A stretch of 64,000 bases of DNA from NCBI RefSeq assembly GCF_041224425.1, contig NZ_JBGFGL010000076.1, positions 186,001-250,000 of the forward strand, given 5' to 3'. Shown here piece by piece: positions 61,306 through 64,000 of the stretch. The DNA comes from Psychroserpens sp041224425 (GTDB lineage Bacteria > Bacteroidota > Bacteroidia > Flavobacteriales > Flavobacteriaceae). The translations under genes were made by a program, and so were the position numbers. Position 1 is the first letter of the stretch; the number at the start of each line of letters is the position of its first letter. The notes beneath the pieces were generated by a model that was given only the letters and a program-made list of their open reading frames with translations, searched no databases and had not been told where the DNA came from.

Positions 61306-63204
61306 ATGAAACAATTTTATACTTTTTTATTTGCCTTATCCACCTTAACGGTTTCTGCTCAAATTCCTACAGGATATTACGATCATGCTACTGGAACCGG
61401 ATACACGCTTAAAACACAATTGAAACAAATCATCGACAATGTTGACGATCCTGAAATCAATAATACTTTTGAAGTAGAACACGATCCTGCTACCTACAAT
61501 CAAATGGATGGTTTTATTTCTACCTATGAAAGAGATTTTTATTATGAAGTTAGTGGAAGCAATACAATCTTAGATATGTATTCTGAAAATCCAGCTGGAG
61601 CTGACCCTTACAACTACACACCTGGTTCTGATGAATGTGGAAATTACAACTCTGAAGGAGATTGTTATAACAAAGAGCACGTGATCCCACAATCGGTTTT
61701 TGATTCTAACGGACCAATGTACAGTGATGCACACCATTTGATTCCATCTGATGGTCGTGTCAACGGATTTAGAAGTAATTTTCCATTTGGTCGTGTTGAT
61801 GACAGTGCACTCGTAAATCAGTCTGGAATTTCAAATCCGACCCAAAATGGCTCTAAGCTTGGCGATAATTTAAACAGTGGTTATTCTGCTGGGTATTCTC
61901 AAACTGTTTTTGAGCCAATTGATGAATTCAAAGGTGATATTGCACGTATCTATTTTTATTTTGTAACACGTTATGAAGATCAAATTTCCTCATGGAACGC
62001 TTATCCAATGTTTGATGGCAGTTCTGATAAGGCCATTGCTGATCCATTTTTAAATATTTTGATTACATGGCATAACAACGACCCTGTCTCGCAAAAGGAG
62101 ATTGATAGAAACAATAACATTTATTTCAATCACCAGGACAATAGAAATCCATTTGTAGATCATCCTGAGTATGTCGCTATGATTTGGGATTCAACTCCAG
62201 ATACAGAGGCACCTTCTACTCCTACAAACCTTATGGCTTTCAATCCAACAGATAATAGTATTGATTTGTCTTGGATAGCTTCTACCGATAATGTTGGCGT
62301 AGCATCTTACGATATTTACCTTGATGGTGTTCAAACTTATAACGCTACAGGAACAACATTTACTGCCACAGCTTTATCTCCTGATACCGAGTATTGCTTT
62401 ACAATCAAGGCTAAAGATGCTTCTGGTAACGAGTCTGGTTTTAGTAATGAGGCCTGTGAAACTACAACCAATAACGGAAGTTCAGGTGGTGATATAGATA
62501 TTTTCTTTTCGGAATACATTGAAGGTAGCGGAAGCAATAAAGTGTTGGAAATTGCCAATTTTACTGGAGCTACTGTAAATTTATCATCGTACACTATTAA
62601 ATTAAACGCTAATGGAGCAAGTTCTTGGGGTCCAGCTTTACCGTTTCCTGGAAGTGCTTCGATTGCCAATGGCGATGTGTATGTTATTGCAAATGGTGGT
62701 TCAGGAGTTTGTACTAGTGAATACGACTACCTTAACAATGATATGACATCATTCAATGGAAACGATGCTGTTGGTTTATTTAAAAATGATATTCTTATAG
62801 ATATTTTGGGTGTGTTCCAAGATGATACTGTTTATGCCCAAAATACAACTTTGGTAAGAATTCCTTCTGTTGACAGACCTACAACAATTTTTGATATTAA
62901 TGAATGGAATGCCTTTCCTTCCAATAATTGTGATGATTTAGGTGAACATACGCAGACATTAAGTCTCGTTGAGAATAGCCTTGACAATTTTAAAGTGTAT
63001 CCTAATCCAGTTCGTGGCCAAAGCGTTTACGTTTCAACTAATGAATCTCTAAATTTCGAAATTTATGACATCTTAGGAAAAGCAGTCAGCAAAGGACCTT
63101 TGAACAATGGAAGCATTTCAGTTGCGAACTTAAAAGCTGGAGTTTACATCTTAAAACTTTCCAACGGAAATGACATAATTACCAAAAAACTTATCAAAGA
63201 ATAA
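61306..63204 (+). CDS. Secreted endonuclease I with FnIII, lamin-tail and T9SS domains
   Basis: The product has 632 residues. The signal peptide ends TVSA-Q. The EndA/NucM-type endonuclease I domain (about 20-285) has NKEHVIPQSVF and SDAHHLIPSDGRVNGFRSNFPFG, with the His-metal centre. Then a fibronectin type III domain (about 300-390, PSTPTNLMAFNPTDNSIDLSW), a lamin-tail domain (about 398-490, DIFFSEYIEGSGSNKVLEIANF) and a type A sorting domain (about 560-632, FKVYPNPVRGQ to KKLIKE). It degrades extracellular DNA or RNA, likely for phosphate and nucleoside supply. Confidence 0.9.
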   Translation: MKQFYTFLFALSTLTVSAQIPTGYYDHATGTGYTLKTQLKQIIDNVDDPEINNTFEVEHDPATYNQMDGFISTYERDFYYEVSGSNTILDMYSENPAGADPYNYTPGSDECGNYNSEGDCYNKEHVIPQSVFDSNGPMYSDAHHLIPSDGRVNGFRSNFPFGRVDDSALVNQSGISNPTQNGSKLGDNLNSGYSAGYSQTVFEPIDEFKGDIARIYFYFVTRYEDQISSWNAYPMFDGSSDKAIADPFLNILITWHNNDPVSQKEIDRNNNIYFNHQDNRNPFVDHPEYVAMIWDSTPDTEAPSTPTNLMAFNPTDNSIDLSWIASTDNVGVASYDIYLDGVQTYNATGTTFTATALSPDTEYCFTIKAKDASGNESGFSNEACETTTNNGSSGGDIDIFFSEYIEGSGSNKVLEIANFTGATVNLSSYTIKLNANGASSWGPALPFPGSASIANGDVYVIANGGSGVCTSEYDYLNNDMTSFNGNDAVGLFKNDILIDILGVFQDDTVYAQNTTLVRIPSVDRPTTIFDINEWNAFPSNNCDDLGEHTQTLSLVENSLDNFKVYPNPVRGQSVYVSTNESLNFEIYDILGKAVSKGPLNNGSISVANLKAGVYILKLSNGNDIITKKLIKE

Positions 63205-63228
63205 TTTGGTTCCAAAACCTCATATATA

Positions 63229-63257
63229 AGGTCATCAAATTTTGATGGCCTTTTTTA
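63229..63257 (+). terminator. Terminator of the rsmB-endonuclease operon
   Basis: AGGTCATCAAA (63229-63239) pairs with TTTGATGGCCT (63241-63251, one G-U pair), followed by six T. Confidence 0.82.
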
Positions 63258-63484
63258 TTTTAATCACTTCACAGAAAAAGAAAGTCAATTTAATTCAGAA
63301 ACCAATCATAGAATTGAAATCTACCAATTGCATTACCTGTTAGTACATCCTACTTTGTTTGAATCGTCATATTTCGGCTCGGTTACATCCATACTTTCAA
63401 AATACTTTTAATCACTGTTAAAAAAACTGTTGACAACAGCTTCGGTTTCAGAAAAAAATATGGGTGTTTATGGTCTAAAAAATG

Positions 63485-63492
63485 TATTTTTG
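63485..63492 (+). promoter_or_regulatory. -7 element of purL
   Basis: TATTTTTG is a perfect TAnnTTTG, 32 bp before the ATG at 63525. The CTGTTGACAACAG palindrome lies 45 bp upstream of it. Confidence 0.5.
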
Positions 63493-63524
63493 CTCTTTCA
63501 ACACACAACTATAACAAGTACATA

Positions 63525-64000
63525 ATGATTCATTTCTTTGGAAACCAAAACAGCAAAGTTTATGCTGTTCAAGCAACAAAAGAATTTTCTTCAGAAACTA
63601 TACAAAAATTAACTTGGTTATTTGGCGACCAACCTAAAATAGAACAAGCATCATTAGATGCTTTTTTTGTTGGTCCGAGAGCCGCAATGATTACTCCTTG
63701 GAGCACCAATGCTGTGGAAATCACCCAAAACATGGGTATTGAAGGCATTGTGAGAATTGAAGAATTTGAAAATGTTGCTGCAGATTTCAAAGATTACGAC
63801 CCAATGATTTCTGAGAAATTCAGTGGACTGAACCAAGAATCATTTACTATAAATATTCAACCTGAAGCTATTCTAGACATTGAAGACATTGCTGCTTACA
63901 ATGAACAAGAAGGCTTGGCATTAAGTGACGAGGAAATCCAATACTTGAATGAGGTTGCTGAAAAAATTGGTCGTCCCTTAACTGACTCTGAGGTGTTCGG
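63525..64000 (+). CDS. purL: Phosphoribosylformylglycinamidine synthase, 3' truncated by window edge
   Basis: The frame is open from ATG at 63525 to the window end, 158 codons. It reads MIHFFGNQNSKVYAVQ, FFVGPRAAMITPWSTNAVEI, and EGIVRIEEF, which matches the N-terminal domain of the large single-chain PurL (about 1200-1300 residues) used in Bacteroidota and Proteobacteria. The acidic linker LSDEEIQYLNEVAEKIGRPLTDSEVFG, near the window end, begins the FGAM synthase domain. The enzyme converts FGAR and glutamine to FGAM in purine synthesis. Confidence 0.9.
   Translation, partial: MIHFFGNQNSKVYAVQATKEFSSETIQKLTWLFGDQPKIEQASLDAFFVGPRAAMITPWSTNAVEITQNMGIEGIVRIEEFENVAADFKDYDPMISEKFSGLNQESFTINIQPEAILDIEDIAAYNEQEGLALSDEEIQYLNEVAEKIGRPLTDSEVF

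Larger units (their letters stand above)
63205..63524. other. 320-bp intergenic region before purL
   Basis: It holds the terminator at 63229-63257, an inverted repeat CTGTTG-A-CAACAG (63427-63439) and a -7 element at 63485-63492. I found no open frame or RNA gene in the remaining sequence. Purine control by a riboswitch is not supported: I see no purine or PRPP aptamer core. Confidence 0.5.

Noticed and set aside
1..64000. Search for mobile elements, prophage, toxin-antitoxin, defence islands
   Set aside because: No transposase, integrase, phage or restriction genes and no tRNA-linked attachment sites were seen. The run of small accessory genes at 1-6 kb has ordinary base composition.

Overview
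The window reads as ordinary chromosome of a marine-type member of the family Flavobacteriaceae (phylum Bacteroidota). The evidence is low G+C, type IX secretion (T9SS) C-terminal sorting domains on five secreted proteins, promoters of the TTG-N19/20-TAnnTTTG type, a SusC/BtuB-like receptor, a CarB without its allosteric domain, and many families common in this clade (DUF4252, DUF4199, DUF6495, DUF2200, DUF1428, GlmU-like proteins). I saw no insertion sequence, prophage, integrase, CRISPR array, tRNA or rRNA.

Layout. 1-6.2 kb: the 3' end of a TlpA-like thioredoxin gene, then a run of small, mostly same-strand accessory genes (YgiD-type dioxygenase, DUF3703, sulfurtransferase, DUF1428, a YdeI-like protein ending in a CDGSH iron-sulfur motif, GNAT, DUF2200, sulfotransferase-like). 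6.4-15.3 kb: two large T9SS substrates, an M14 zinc carboxypeptidase and a 2079-residue multidomain surface protein. Both are preceded by the same direct-repeat motif. 15.3-26.3 kb: housekeeping genes (hisS, FtsX/MacB-like permease, rpsF-rpsR-rplI, an orphan LytTR response regulator, priA, BrkB/YihY family, purB). 26.3-30.2 kb: an ECF sigma operon with a likely self-recognised promoter and two DUF4252 proteins, then an S41 protease lipoprotein. 30.2-35.7 kb: a vitamin B12 uptake locus made of a cobalamin riboswitch, a TonB-dependent receptor, and binding protein, permease and ATPase genes. 35.7-42.8 kb: rmuC, a thioesterase, two adjacent small T9SS proteins, carB and rpmH. 42.8-52.8 kb: cardiolipin synthase, lytic transglycosylase, alpha/beta hydrolase, mtaB, an orphan OppA-like lipoprotein, a PD40 protein, a GlmU-like protein and rpmE2. 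52.9-58.2 kb: DUF4199, glycosyltransferase, phosphosugar mutase and an MsbA-like exporter. 58.3-60 kb: a second ECF system (sigma factor, membrane anti-sigma candidate, periplasmic Spy-like protein). 60-64 kb: an RsmB-like methyltransferase, a secreted endonuclease I with a T9SS tag, and the start of purL.

How it fits together. The clearest functional unit is the B12 uptake region, with the riboswitch governing the receptor. The main unexplained signal is the TGYATTTCATCG motif, repeated at about 20-bp spacing, upstream of both large T9SS substrates and (one clear copy plus a weak one) the second ECF operon. It looks like the operator of an activator that binds direct repeats. The LytTR regulator encoded here is one candidate, but that link is inference. 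I found no clearly novel defence or mobile system.
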